Shown one piece after another: positions 56,795 to 64,000 of a DNA stretch of 64,000 nt. A model generated the notes under the pieces. That model made no database searches, was not told where the DNA came from, and was given only the letters and a program-made list of their open reading frames with translations. Origin of the DNA: Maridesulfovibrio sp050916235. Lineage in GTDB: Bacteria > Desulfobacterota > Desulfovibrionia > Desulfovibrionales > Desulfovibrionaceae. The position numbers and the translations under genes are program-made. How positions within the stretch are numbered: the stretch's first letter is position 1; each line of letters begins with the position of its first letter. The stretch lies in assembly GCF_050916235.1 (NCBI RefSeq), contig NZ_CP104854.1, positions 1,054,001 to 1,118,000 of the forward strand, read 5' to 3'.

Positions 56795-58114
56795 CTAGAT
56801 GTCGAGATTGTAGGATTTAACAAAGTCACCCACGCGCTTTCTGGAAGCAGCCAGACGTTCGCGGAGTTCCTTCTTGTATTCCTCAATATCGATTTTCTTG
56901 CGGGCAACACCGGTATCCATGGCTGCCTGGGCAACTGCGGCGGATTCCCATTCGATCAGGCGCAGGTCAAGCGGCTTGGGAATGATGTAGTCAATGCCGA
57001 ATTCCAGCTTGTCCACACCGTAAGCTTCGCAGACATAGTCCGGAGCAGGTTCTTTCGCCAGAGCGGCCAGAGACCTGGCAGCGGCAATCTTCATTTCCTC
57101 GTTGATAGCGGTGGCGTTTACATCCAGTGCTCCACGGAAAATGAAGGGGAAGCCGAGTACGTTGTTGACCTGGTTGGGGTAGTCGGAACGACCGGTTCCC
57201 ATGATGGCATCAGGACGGGCTTCCTTGGCATCGCTGTAGCTGATTTCGGGATCAGGGTTGGCGCAGGCAAAGATGATGGGGGAATCGGCCATGGACTTGA
57301 CCATCTCCTTGGTGACCATGCCTTTGACGGAAAGACCGAGGAACAGGTCGGCGCCTTTCATGGCGTCGGCGAGGTCCGCATATTCCTTGTCAGTGGCGAA
57401 CATCTGTTTCTGAGCGTTCAGGCCCTGGCGGCTCTTGTTGATATGACCGCGGGAGTCGAACATGGCAACGTTTTCGCGTTTGATGCCCAGAGACATATAG
57501 AAATTGGTGCAGGCAACAGCCGCTGCCCCGGCACCGGAGACAACCAGACGCATGTCTTCGATCTTCTTGCCTGCGATTTCAGCAGCGTTGATCAGCCCTG
57601 CACCGGAGATAATAGCGGTACCGTGCTGGTCATCGTGGAAGACCGGAATATTCATTTCTTTCTTGAGTTTTTCTTCAATGTAGAAACACTCGGGAGCCTT
57701 GATGTCTTCAAGGTTGATACCGCCGAAAGTCGGTTCGAGAGCTTTTACAATATTGCAGAGCTCATCCGGGTCGGTGACATTGAGGTTGATGTCGAATACG
57801 TCAACATCTGCGAAAACCTTGAACAGAACACCCTTGCCTTCCATAACCGGCTTGCCTGCTTCGGGGCCGATGTTACCAAGGCCGAGTACGGCAGTTCCGT
57901 TGGAAACTACAGCGACAAGGTTGCCGCGACCGGTGTAAAGATAGGATTTTTCCTTATCTTCAGCGATTGCAAGGCAGGACTCGGCAACACCGGGGCTGTA
58001 AGCCATGGAGAGGTGTTTCTGAGTGTCGCAGGGTTTTACAGGAACAACTTCTATTTTGCCCTTTCTGCCTTTGGAATGGTAATCAAGAGCTTCCTGTTTA
58101 GTGAAAAGAGCCAT
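56795..58114 (-). CDS. Malic enzyme (oxaloacetate-decarboxylating, short form)
   Basis: The 439-residue enzyme converts malate to pyruvate and CO2 with NAD(P) reduction. It shows AYSPGVAESCLAI, NGTAVLGLGNIGPEAGKPVMEGK, VFHDDQHGTAIISGAGLINA, VVSGAGAAAVACTNFY and FACANPDPEISYSDA. It lacks the C-terminal phosphotransacetylase-like domain of long MaeB proteins. It sits 41 nt after the fumarase beta gene, so fumarate can be routed to malate, then to pyruvate for PFOR. Cofactor choice is not decided. Confidence 0.95.
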   Translation of the reverse strand: MALFTKQEALDYHSKGRKGKIEVVPVKPCDTQKHLSMAYSPGVAESCLAIAEDKEKSYLYTGRGNLVAVVSNGTAVLGLGNIGPEAGKPVMEGKGVLFKVFADVDVFDINLNVTDPDELCNIVKALEPTFGGINLEDIKAPECFYIEEKLKKEMNIPVFHDDQHGTAIISGAGLINAAEIAGKKIEDMRLVVSGAGAAAVACTNFYMSLGIKRENVAMFDSRGHINKSRQGLNAQKQMFATDKEYADLADAMKGADLFLGLSVKGMVTKEMVKSMADSPIIFACANPDPEISYSDAKEARPDAIMGTGRSDYPNQVNNVLGFPFIFRGALDVNATAINEEMKIAAARSLAALAKEPAPDYVCEAYGVDKLEFGIDYIIPKPLDLRLIEWESAAVAQAAMDTGVARKKIDIEEYKKELRERLAASRKRVGDFVKSYNLDI

Positions 58115-58155
58115 AATTTTTTCTCCTTAATTGTCGGTTGCAACTTTTCCGACCG

Positions 58156-58713
58156 TTACTCAACACCCGCCGCCTTTCTATCAGGAACAGCGTATAATTC
58201 ACCGCCGTGAGAATCGTTGATGACCAGAAGTGGAAAGTCCTCAACAGTCAGCTCACGGATCGCTTCGGGGCCCAGTTCATCGAAAGCGATGACTTTCGCT
58301 TCCTTGATGCACATGGACAGAAGAGCACCAGCACCTCCGGTGGCTCCGAAATAAACAGCCTTATAGTCTTTGAGAGCCTGTTTCACGGCATCATTACGCT
58401 TGCCCTTGCCGATGCTGGCCTTCTGGCCGAGGCTGTGCAGACGCGGAGCGTAAGTGTCCATGCGGTAGCTGGTAGTGGGGCCTGCCGACCCGATGGGCCT
58501 GCCCGGTGGCGCCGGGCTGGGACCAACGTAATAGACTACCGATCCTTTCAGATCAAAAGGAAGCTCTTCGCCTTTATCGAGAAGGTCAACAAGTCTTTTA
58601 TGGGCAGCGTCACGGGCTGTGTAGATGGTGCCGGTCAGCTTGACCACGTCACCGGCCCTGAGCTGGTCCATGTCCTCATCAGTCAAAGGGGTGGTAAGTT
58701 TATATTCAGCCAT
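58156..58713 (-). CDS. Class I fumarate hydratase, beta (C-terminal) subunit
   Basis: The 185-residue protein matches the C-terminal domain of Fe-S class I hydro-lyases: GDVVKLTGTIYTARDAAHKRL, YVGPSPAPPGRPIGSAGPTTSYRMD and GKRNDAVKQALKDY. Its ATG overlaps the stop of the alpha subunit gene (TAATG). Fumarase is favoured over tartrate dehydratase by the fumarate reductase and malic enzyme neighbours. Confidence 0.93.
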   Translation of the reverse strand: MAEYKLTTPLTDEDMDQLRAGDVVKLTGTIYTARDAAHKRLVDLLDKGEELPFDLKGSVVYYVGPSPAPPGRPIGSAGPTTSYRMDTYAPRLHSLGQKASIGKGKRNDAVKQALKDYKAVYFGATGGAGALLSMCIKEAKVIAFDELGPEAIRELTVEDFPLLVINDSHGGELYAVPDRKAAGVE

Positions 58714-59552
58714 TAGAGTTCCACCTCCTCATGCCTTGCGGAGTGACACTGAATGTTTACGGCCAGCGGCAGACTCGCAATGTGGCAGGGGCGCATTTCG
58801 ATTTTGACGTCGAAAACAGTGGTCTTGCCGCCCAGCCCCATGGGGCCGATACCGAGCTTGTTGAGATCTTCCATGAGTTCGGCTTCCAGTCTGGCGATTT
58901 CCGGGTCAGATGAAGGTTCGCCAACCTTTCTCATGAGGGATTTCTTGGCCAGCAGGGCGGAATATTCAAATGTTCCGCCGATACCGATGCCCACCATTGT
59001 CGGGGGGCAGGGGTTGGGACCGGCTTCCGCAACACGCTCGATGACGAATTTCTTGATGCCTGCCCAGCCCTGTGCAGGGGCGAGCATGGTCACACGGCTC
59101 ATGTTCTCTGAACCGCCGCCCTTGGCCATGAAGAAGATCTTGATCCTGTCTCCGGGAACGATATCAAAATGGATGATCGCCGGAGTGTTATCCTTGGTGT
59201 TGGCCCTGGTCAGGGGGTCACAGGCGGATTTCCTGAGGAAGCCTTCCTCGTAGCCCCTGCGGGTTCCTTCATTGATGGCGTCACGGATATTCATGCCTTC
59301 CACATGGACGTCCTCGCCCATCTCGACGATGTACACGGCCAGACCGGTATCCTGACAGAGCGGCAGACCGGATTCGGCGGCCAGCTCCCAGTTTTCCTTG
59401 ATCTGCCTGAAGACTTCCTTCGCAGCCGGGGACTCCTCCGCAGCGGCACACTCTTCAAAGCGTTTTTTCACATCCTCGGGCAGGTAGCGGTTCGCGCTCA
59501 CGCACATCTTCGCCACTGCATCGACAATCTGTTCGGCTTTAACGGTACGCAT
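58713..59552 (-). CDS. Class I fumarate hydratase, alpha (N-terminal) subunit
   Basis: The 279-residue protein corresponds to the [4Fe-4S]-binding half of class I fumarases. Cluster-type cysteines appear in LPLCQDTGLAVYI, and a Cys-containing segment GPNPCPPTMVGIGIGG and CHSARHEE follow. It hydrates fumarate reversibly to malate together with the beta subunit. It starts 3 nt after the frdB stop, part of a tight operon with frdCAB. Confidence 0.93.
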   Translation of the reverse strand: MRTVKAEQIVDAVAKMCVSANRYLPEDVKKRFEECAAAEESPAAKEVFRQIKENWELAAESGLPLCQDTGLAVYIVEMGEDVHVEGMNIRDAINEGTRRGYEEGFLRKSACDPLTRANTKDNTPAIIHFDIVPGDRIKIFFMAKGGGSENMSRVTMLAPAQGWAGIKKFVIERVAEAGPNPCPPTMVGIGIGGTFEYSALLAKKSLMRKVGEPSSDPEIARLEAELMEDLNKLGIGPMGLGGKTTVFDVKIEMRPCHIASLPLAVNIQCHSARHEEVEL

Positions 59553-59555
59553 AGC

Positions 59556-60299
59556 TTACTTCCTGAATATTTCCTTGATTGCGGTGATACCCATCTTCCG
59601 GCGCAGGAAACCGAGCTGGTTCTGCAGCGGCAGGTTCTTGGGACATACGTCCTCGCAGCCAAGGAGGCCCATACATCCGAATATACCTTCATCATTACCG
59701 ATAATCTCAAAGTATTCGCGGTCGGTACGCTGGTCGCGAGGGTCGACAACGAAGCGGGCTACGCGGTTAAGCGCGGCAGCACCGAGGAAGTCGTCACGCA
59801 GGCGGGCTGTACCGCAGGCGGCAACACAGCAGCCGCATTCAATGCAGCGCTCAAGTTCGTAGATCTGTTCGGCCACTTCGTTTTCCATACGCTCTTCAAG
59901 TGCGGCAGGATCAAAAGTCCTGTTGGTGTGAATCCACGACTCGGTGGACTGGTACATTTCCCTGAACCAGACACCTGTGTCGACCGAAAGGTCACCGATC
60001 AGTTTGAACACGGGCAGCGGCATCAGGGTTATCTGGGTGGGCAGGTCCTTGGTCTTGGTCTGACAGGCCAGACGGGGTCTGCCGTTGACTACCATGGCAC
60101 ATGCGCCGCAGATACCGGCACGGCAACAGAAGTCGAAGATCAGGCCCGGGTCCTGTTCCTCGCGCAGGCGGTTGAGTGCGATGAAGAGTGTCATGTTCTC
60201 GGTTTCATCCAGCACAAAGGTCTGCATGCGCGGAACCGACCCCTTATCCTGCGGATTGTAGCGGAATATATCAAATTCGAGTTGTCTGCTCATTATCAT
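59556..60299 (-). CDS. frdB: Fumarate reductase/succinate dehydrogenase iron-sulfur subunit
   Basis: The 247-residue protein holds three Fe-S centres: [2Fe-2S] in FCCRAGICGACAM with a later CQT, [4Fe-4S] in CIECGCCVAACG, and the third cluster in CMGLLGCEDVCPKNLPLQ. It connects the FrdA flavin to the b-heme membrane anchor. The distances between frdA, frdB and the fumarase alpha gene are 14 and 3 nt. Confidence 0.96.
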   Translation of the reverse strand: MIMSRQLEFDIFRYNPQDKGSVPRMQTFVLDETENMTLFIALNRLREEQDPGLIFDFCCRAGICGACAMVVNGRPRLACQTKTKDLPTQITLMPLPVFKLIGDLSVDTGVWFREMYQSTESWIHTNRTFDPAALEERMENEVAEQIYELERCIECGCCVAACGTARLRDDFLGAAALNRVARFVVDPRDQRTDREYFEIIGNDEGIFGCMGLLGCEDVCPKNLPLQNQLGFLRRKMGITAIKEIFRK

Positions 60300-60313
60300 T
60301 TCCTTCTCAGGGG

Positions 60314-62167
60314 TTATTTCTTGATCATCTTGGCTTCAATCTCGGCCTTGTCGGCTTCAATGATCTTGCCGCCGCCGTAACCGCGGTCTCCCGGAGGAAT
60401 TTCATAGACCGGGGTGGCTTCCTCGTACTGGAGATCGGGCATATCGGCACCTTCGCGCCAGTAGGCCAGAGTCCTGTTCAGCCATTCACGGTCATTACGT
60501 TCCGGATAGTCCTCACGGTTGTGGGAGCCACGGCTCTCGGTACGCTCAAGAGCAGCCTTGGCAATACACAGTCCGAGCTTGACCTGCCCCTCGATCTTGA
60601 GTGCGGCGGCCAGTTCGTGGTTTGCACCCAGGCCGTCGGAAACCAGACCGACCTTACGGGCCTTATCAAGAGTTCCCTGGAGGGTTTCAATGCATTTTGT
60701 GAGTCCTGCATCATTTCTGAAGACAAAGCAGCCGTCCATGAGTGCGTTCTGAAGCTCTTCACGGACCTTGTAAACATTTTCCTTTCCGTTCGCACGACTG
60801 CGGAGCTTTTCAATACGATCCTGCTGTTTGCGCACGGCGTCGGCAACCAGAGCGGTCTTGAAATCGGTCTCGTAGCCCTTGAGGAATTCGACGATCTTGA
60901 CGCCGATGATACCACCCGCAACAACGGTCTCGGCCAGCGAGTTACCGCCGAGGCGGTTGAAGCCGTGCATATCCCAACAGGCGGCCTCGCCTGCGGAGAA
61001 CAGACCCTTGAGTCCGTAAACCGCACCGTCCTTGTTGGTACGCACGCCGGACATGGTGTAGTGCTGGGTCGGCCGTACGGGAATAAGCTGGGTTCTGGGA
61101 TCGACACCGAGGAAGTGGTGGCAGATCTCGTCAACTTCACGCAGCTTGGTGGAGATGTGCTTGTCGCCGAGATGGCGGATATCCAGCCAGAGGTGCTCGC
61201 CGTACGAGGACTTTACGCCCTTGCCCTGACGCATGTGGTAGGTCATCCATCTGGAAACAACGTCACGGGAAGCCAGTTCGGCTTTTTCCGGCTCGTAGAT
61301 GTTCATGAAGCGTTCTTCATTTACATCAAGCAGGGTTCCGCCGTCACCGCGGCAGCCTTCGGTCACCAGAATGTCGGTGGGCACGATGCCGGTGGGGTGA
61401 AACTGAATGGCTTCCGGGTTACCGATGGGAACAACTCCGGTATCATGTGCAAGGATATGCCCGCCGCCGTCGCAGATGACCGCGTTGGTGGTCGCCTTGT
61501 AGATACGCCCGAAACCGCCGGTGCAGATTGCAGTTGCCTTGGAGAGGAATACTTCCAGCTCACCGGTACGCAGACAGCGGACCACGGCACCGATACAGGT
61601 GTCACCGTCGTGGATAAGGGAAATGGCTTCCTTGCGGTCGAAAACATTGATTCCGAGTTCGGCGCATCGGTTGTCCATGGTGCACATGACCGCATGACCG
61701 GTTCCGTCGGAAGTGTAGCAGGTACGCCATTTAGCGGTACCACCAAAGGAACGGGCGGTAATCAGACCGCGTTTTTCCTCTTTCTCTTCTTTTTCAAATT
61801 TCTCGCCACCTTTGAAATAGAAGGATTTTCCGGGAACAACACGGTTCCAGGGTACACCCCAGTGTGCCAGACGACGCATTTCGATGGGTGCGGCATCCGC
61901 GAAAAGACGCGCTACTTCCTGGTCGCAACCCCAGTCAGAACCGCGCACGGTGTCGCCGAAATGGACGTCCACATTATCCCCTTCACCTTTGGCACAGTTG
62001 CCAAGGGCTGCCTGCATCCCGCCCTGCGCAGCCGACGAGTGGGATCGGCGTGCCGGGACAATCGAGAGACAGATTACGTCAAAACCTTCCTGGGCCGCCT
62101 CCACAGCCACGCGCTCGCCCGCCAGTCCGGCGCCGATAACAAGGAGATCAGAGTAATATGTTTGCAT
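60314..62167 (-). CDS. frdA: Fumarate reductase/succinate dehydrogenase flavoprotein subunit
   Basis: The 617-residue protein carries the FAD-binding start LLVIGAGLAGERVAVEA and the covalent-FAD histidine region RSHSSAAQGGMQAALGN. It also has QFHPTGIVPTDILVTEGCRG and HYTMSGVRTN for substrate binding. It resembles the Wolinella/Desulfovibrio-type FrdA. The enzyme reduces fumarate with menaquinol or, in reverse, oxidises succinate. The gene order frdC-frdA-frdB is that of the diheme, epsilonproteobacterial-type enzyme. Confidence 0.97.
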   Translation of the reverse strand: MQTYYSDLLVIGAGLAGERVAVEAAQEGFDVICLSIVPARRSHSSAAQGGMQAALGNCAKGEGDNVDVHFGDTVRGSDWGCDQEVARLFADAAPIEMRRLAHWGVPWNRVVPGKSFYFKGGEKFEKEEKEEKRGLITARSFGGTAKWRTCYTSDGTGHAVMCTMDNRCAELGINVFDRKEAISLIHDGDTCIGAVVRCLRTGELEVFLSKATAICTGGFGRIYKATTNAVICDGGGHILAHDTGVVPIGNPEAIQFHPTGIVPTDILVTEGCRGDGGTLLDVNEERFMNIYEPEKAELASRDVVSRWMTYHMRQGKGVKSSYGEHLWLDIRHLGDKHISTKLREVDEICHHFLGVDPRTQLIPVRPTQHYTMSGVRTNKDGAVYGLKGLFSAGEAACWDMHGFNRLGGNSLAETVVAGGIIGVKIVEFLKGYETDFKTALVADAVRKQQDRIEKLRSRANGKENVYKVREELQNALMDGCFVFRNDAGLTKCIETLQGTLDKARKVGLVSDGLGANHELAAALKIEGQVKLGLCIAKAALERTESRGSHNREDYPERNDREWLNRTLAYWREGADMPDLQYEEATPVYEIPPGDRGYGGGKIIEADKAEIEAKMIKK

Positions 62168-62180
62168 TTATGAACCCCGT

Positions 62181-62828
62181 TTAACTTAAAGTTACGAACC
62201 TGATCAGGGTGATTATGCCGATGACCATGAATGTCGCGAAAAGAACGGACTCAAGCTTCTTAGCCTGGGTTCTGTTCTCGGTCCTGATGACTCCCCACTT
62301 GACGCCGATGCGGTAGAAACCGACACTTACATGAAGTTCAACACAAGGCAGAAGAACAAGGTAGAAAAGCATCCACCCGCCCCCGGAAACACGTGCTGCC
62401 GACTTTGCTGCGGTGATTGGAAGATCATTTAGCACAACCCACATATGGATGGCGCCAAGAACAAGGATGATCATTGCGGTCACGGCCTGCACAACCCAGA
62501 GCCAGGTATCACGATGCTTGAGCATCTGAGCATGCTGCCAAATGGTGGCCTGTCCTTCCGCACGGAAAGGTATCTTTCTGGCCGCCAGAGCGAAATGTAG
62601 CAAAAAAGTTAAGAAAATCAAAGGGCCGCCGACCTGTGCCATATAAGTATGTTCAAAAAAACCTGCAATGGCATTCATTACGTTCGGTGAAATGACGACC
62701 GAGGAAACCAGCAGCATGTGACACCACATAAAAGCTACAAGCCCAGCCCCGGAAAGCATCTGCAACCAATCCAGAACAGCGTCCCGCTTTCCCGGGCGAG
62801 CCACGTGCATACCTACGTTTACAGCCAT
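62181..62828 (-). CDS. frdC: Fumarate reductase cytochrome b subunit
   Basis: The 215-residue membrane anchor has five hydrophobic segments with histidines suited to two b-hemes: FMWCHMLLVSS, FFEHTYMAQVG, FLLHFALAARK, GAIHMWVVLND and CVELHVSVGFYRIG. It takes electrons from menaquinol. I chose ATG 62828 because GGAGG lies 6 nt upstream; an earlier frame to 62861 lacks this. It is the first gene of the frd-fum-mae unit. Confidence 0.94.
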   Translation of the reverse strand: MAVNVGMHVARPGKRDAVLDWLQMLSGAGLVAFMWCHMLLVSSVVISPNVMNAIAGFFEHTYMAQVGGPLIFLTFLLHFALAARKIPFRAEGQATIWQHAQMLKHRDTWLWVVQAVTAMIILVLGAIHMWVVLNDLPITAAKSAARVSGGGWMLFYLVLLPCVELHVSVGFYRIGVKWGVIRTENRTQAKKLESVLFATFMVIGIITLIRFVTLS

Positions 62829-63362
62829 AATCATCCTCCTTTGACAGGATTTCTCCCGCATTAATGGATTACCAACATGACCTCATCAGCATGAGTACAG
62901 GTGGTCTTGAGACCGTTGCAGACCGACGGTCCGCAACATTCCAATACCAGAACTTCCGCCCCGGAGAACAGCCAAATCCTCCGGGAGCCGGGTTAAATAC
63001 CCGGCTTAAAAGGCATGACCCCTTTCAAGGGAAATACTTTCGGAAATGGGTAAAACACCATATGCAAAGCATGCGGCAGCTCGGCCGCATCTCTGGTCGG
63101 GAATGAATTGTCTATGGACTGTAATGATGTGAAAGGTATAGAAGGGATGGCCCCGGAAACTCCCTGAAAAAAGGGACGGGAAAACCCGATATGATTTTTC
63201 TTAAAGCAGAAACCAGACGGAGATGACAGCCTGAAGACGGCAGACACAAACAGCTCTACTGCGCGACACAGCAGTCTGCTGTTCTGCCAGACCGCAAAGC
63301 AGGGCCCTACCCCTTTATTCGCGGCAATGTTTTGTCGTACAACTGGCATACATCCCCCGGCA
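62829..63362. other. Gene-free leader region upstream of frdC
   Basis: No convincing gene is seen on either strand. A stem-loop AGCCGGGT/ACCCGGCT lies at 62986-63006. Short open frames here have no ribosome site and no recognisable protein pattern. If the promoter at 63511-63539 is real, this is part of a 5' leader of about 675 nt. Confidence 0.5.
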
Positions 63363-63421
63363 CCCGAAGAATCTTACCGGCAGGGACGTCCGGTCAGGAC
63401 AATTCCCTACCATTCTTCGGG
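63363..63421 (-). other. Candidate structured RNA in the frd leader
   Basis: CCCGAAGAAT (63363-63372) pairs with ATTCTTCGGG (63412-63421), a perfect 10-bp closing helix. Inside, ACCGG/CCGGT (63376-63380 with 63390-63394) and AGGGA/TCCCT (63382-63386 with 63404-63408) can form alternative or pseudoknot-like pairs. It lies about 90-140 nt downstream of the proposed frd promoter on the minus strand. No known riboswitch class was recognised. Confidence 0.4.
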
Positions 63422-63473
63422 GAGATAGTTAACAAACCAGAATCACAAAACCTGAATCCCAAACTGTCAAAAC

Positions 63474-63491
63474 AAGCGGCCTGAGCCGCTT
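63474..63491 (-). other. Short perfect stem-loop at the proposed start of the frd leader
   Basis: AAGCGGC-CTGA-GCCGCTT is a 7-bp perfect stem with a 4-nt loop. On the minus strand it is followed by GTTTTGAC. It lies about 13 nt after the predicted transcription start and may protect the 5' end or attenuate transcription. Confidence 0.45.
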
Positions 63492-63510
63492 TCCCCATTT
63501 AGTTGTAACT

Positions 63511-63539
63511 GTTTTAACACCCCTTAATTGGCTGGTCAA
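63511..63539 (-). promoter_or_regulatory. Sigma70-type promoter candidate for the frd operon
   Basis: On the minus strand TTGACC (63534-63539) and TAAAAC (63511-63516) are separated by 17 nt in an AT-rich region. No better promoter was noticed nearer to frdC. The transcript would begin near 63504. Confidence 0.4.
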
Positions 63540-63835
63540 TCAATTTCGAAAAAAACATTGACACCAAGCATTGTTTTTGCGCTTAGGCAACAGTAATACA
63601 AAACACAAAAGAGTTGCTACCACAACAAGAGCTCATTTATTTCGCGTCACTATACGCAATGAAACATACAACAAAGCGTGCATAAAATGATTATTGCTTA
63701 ATTTTTAGCTGCTTGCATTATGTATTTCTCATTATTTAAATTTTCCTGTTGAATGACTTCAAAAAATATGAAACTCAGACGCAGAAGTTGACACTCACTT
63801 TTATGATGATTAATCGGTTGCAGGCCATACATTAG

Positions 63836-63865
63836 GGTTACATAATATTTTATTTTAATGTAGCC
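63836..63865. promoter_or_regulatory. Inverted-repeat operator candidate before the TetR-type gene
   Basis: GGTTACAT-N14-ATGTAGCC is an 8-bp inverted repeat with one mismatch in an AT-rich spacer. It lies about 75 nt before the TetR-type start codon. TetR-family proteins often bind such dyads in their own promoters. The 400 bp to its left are strongly AT-rich and carry no visible gene. Confidence 0.4.
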
Positions 63866-63938
63866 TGTCAGTTAAACCAAAATCCTCTGAACTGCCTTCC
63901 CCGATTTGCCTGAAACAGCACAACCTTGGAGTCTTGCC

Positions 63939-64000
63939 ATGACCAAGAAAGAACGGATCCTGCTGGCTGCACAGGAACAGTTTGGAGAGCACGGTTATAC
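63939..64000 (+). CDS. TetR-family transcriptional regulator, N-terminus only
   Basis: The first 20 codons read MTKKERILLAAQEQFGEHGY, the classic opening helix of a TetR-type DNA-binding domain. The gene runs off the window. GGAG lies upstream of the ATG. Its target is unknown. It diverges from the frd operon across an intergenic region of 1.1 kb. Confidence 0.8.
   Translation, partial: MTKKERILLAAQEQFGEHGY

Noticed and set aside
60188..62173. Open frame of over 600 codons on the plus strand opposite frdA
   Set aside because: frdA is certain by its FAD motifs. The antisense frame has no recognised domain and no ribosome site, and results from biased codon use.
62864..63349. Two short open frames upstream of frdC
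   Set aside because: They overlap each other on opposite strands and have no ribosome sites or protein-like features.
1..64000. tRNA or rRNA genes
   Set aside because: No T-arm-like GGTTCGAATCC pattern in a cloverleaf setting and no conserved rRNA stretch was noticed on either strand by eye; a covariance search would be decisive.

Overview
The window reads as a chromosomal segment of a sulfate-reducing deltaproteobacterium of the Desulfovibrionales. The evidence is a periplasmic tetraheme cytochrome c3, a single-chain pyruvate:ferredoxin oxidoreductase with a long-form phosphotransacetylase, a siroheme-decarboxylase (AhbB-type) gene, futalosine-route menaquinone genes, a quinone-linked fumarate reductase with class I two-subunit fumarase and malic enzyme, a PurS-PurL fusion, and HDOD/GGDEF and CheV signalling proteins. 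The style of the intergenic palindromes and the moderate base composition suggest a marine Desulfovibrio/Maridesulfovibrio-like organism; this is an inference from gene content, not a database match. No tRNA, rRNA or CRISPR array was seen.

Layout. 0-2.7 kb: the end of an aromatic amino-acid permease, a small membrane protein and a divergent LysR regulator. 2.8-15.3 kb, mostly minus strand: a PHP-glycosyltransferase fusion, PurS-PurL, an HDOD-PAS-GGDEF protein, polyprenyl synthase, futalosine hydrolase, a nucleotide-sugar dehydrogenase and a UbiE/MenG methyltransferase (three of these are menaquinone steps). 15.6-18.5 kb: a very acidic protein with two repeat arrays and cytochrome c3. 18.7-22.4 kb: tetrapyrrole genes ahbB, hemL, cbiG, cobJ. 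22.7-24.7 kb: a NapC/NrfH-like tetraheme protein with an octaheme hydroxylamine-oxidoreductase-like cytochrome. 24.9-31.6 kb: gpsA, lipoproteins, a solute-binding protein, CheV, an acyl-CoA ligase and an unrecognised conserved-looking protein. 31.8-40.5 kb, minus strand: xseA, an M23 peptidase, xseB, ispA and dxs, plus ispG-proS. 40.6-42.3 kb: an IS1182-like insertion sequence placed inside a transcription terminator. 42.3-45.1 kb: a curli-like secretion locus. 45.3-48.5 kb: ung with a PAPS-reductase-family protein, and RimK with its retropepsin-like partner. 48.6-62.8 kb, minus strand: frdCAB, fumarase, malic enzyme, dicarboxylate transporter, Pta and PFOR, a C4-dicarboxylate/pyruvate module. 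The window ends in the first codons of a TetR-type regulator.

The most novel-looking item is the three-gene locus at 42282-45131. Its first gene encodes a signal peptide followed by nothing but seven 37-residue repeats. A strong intra-operon terminator comes next, then a small secreted Gly/Asp-rich protein, then a CsgG/HfaB-like outer-membrane lipoprotein fused to a peptidoglycan-binding-like segment and TPRs. I read this as an uncharacterised fibre or functional-amyloid export system. Other notable items are the octaheme HAO-like pair, the terminator duplicated around the IS, the acidic PopZ-like-architecture protein, composite palindromic repeats filling two intercistronic gaps, and structured leader candidates upstream of dxs and the frd operon.
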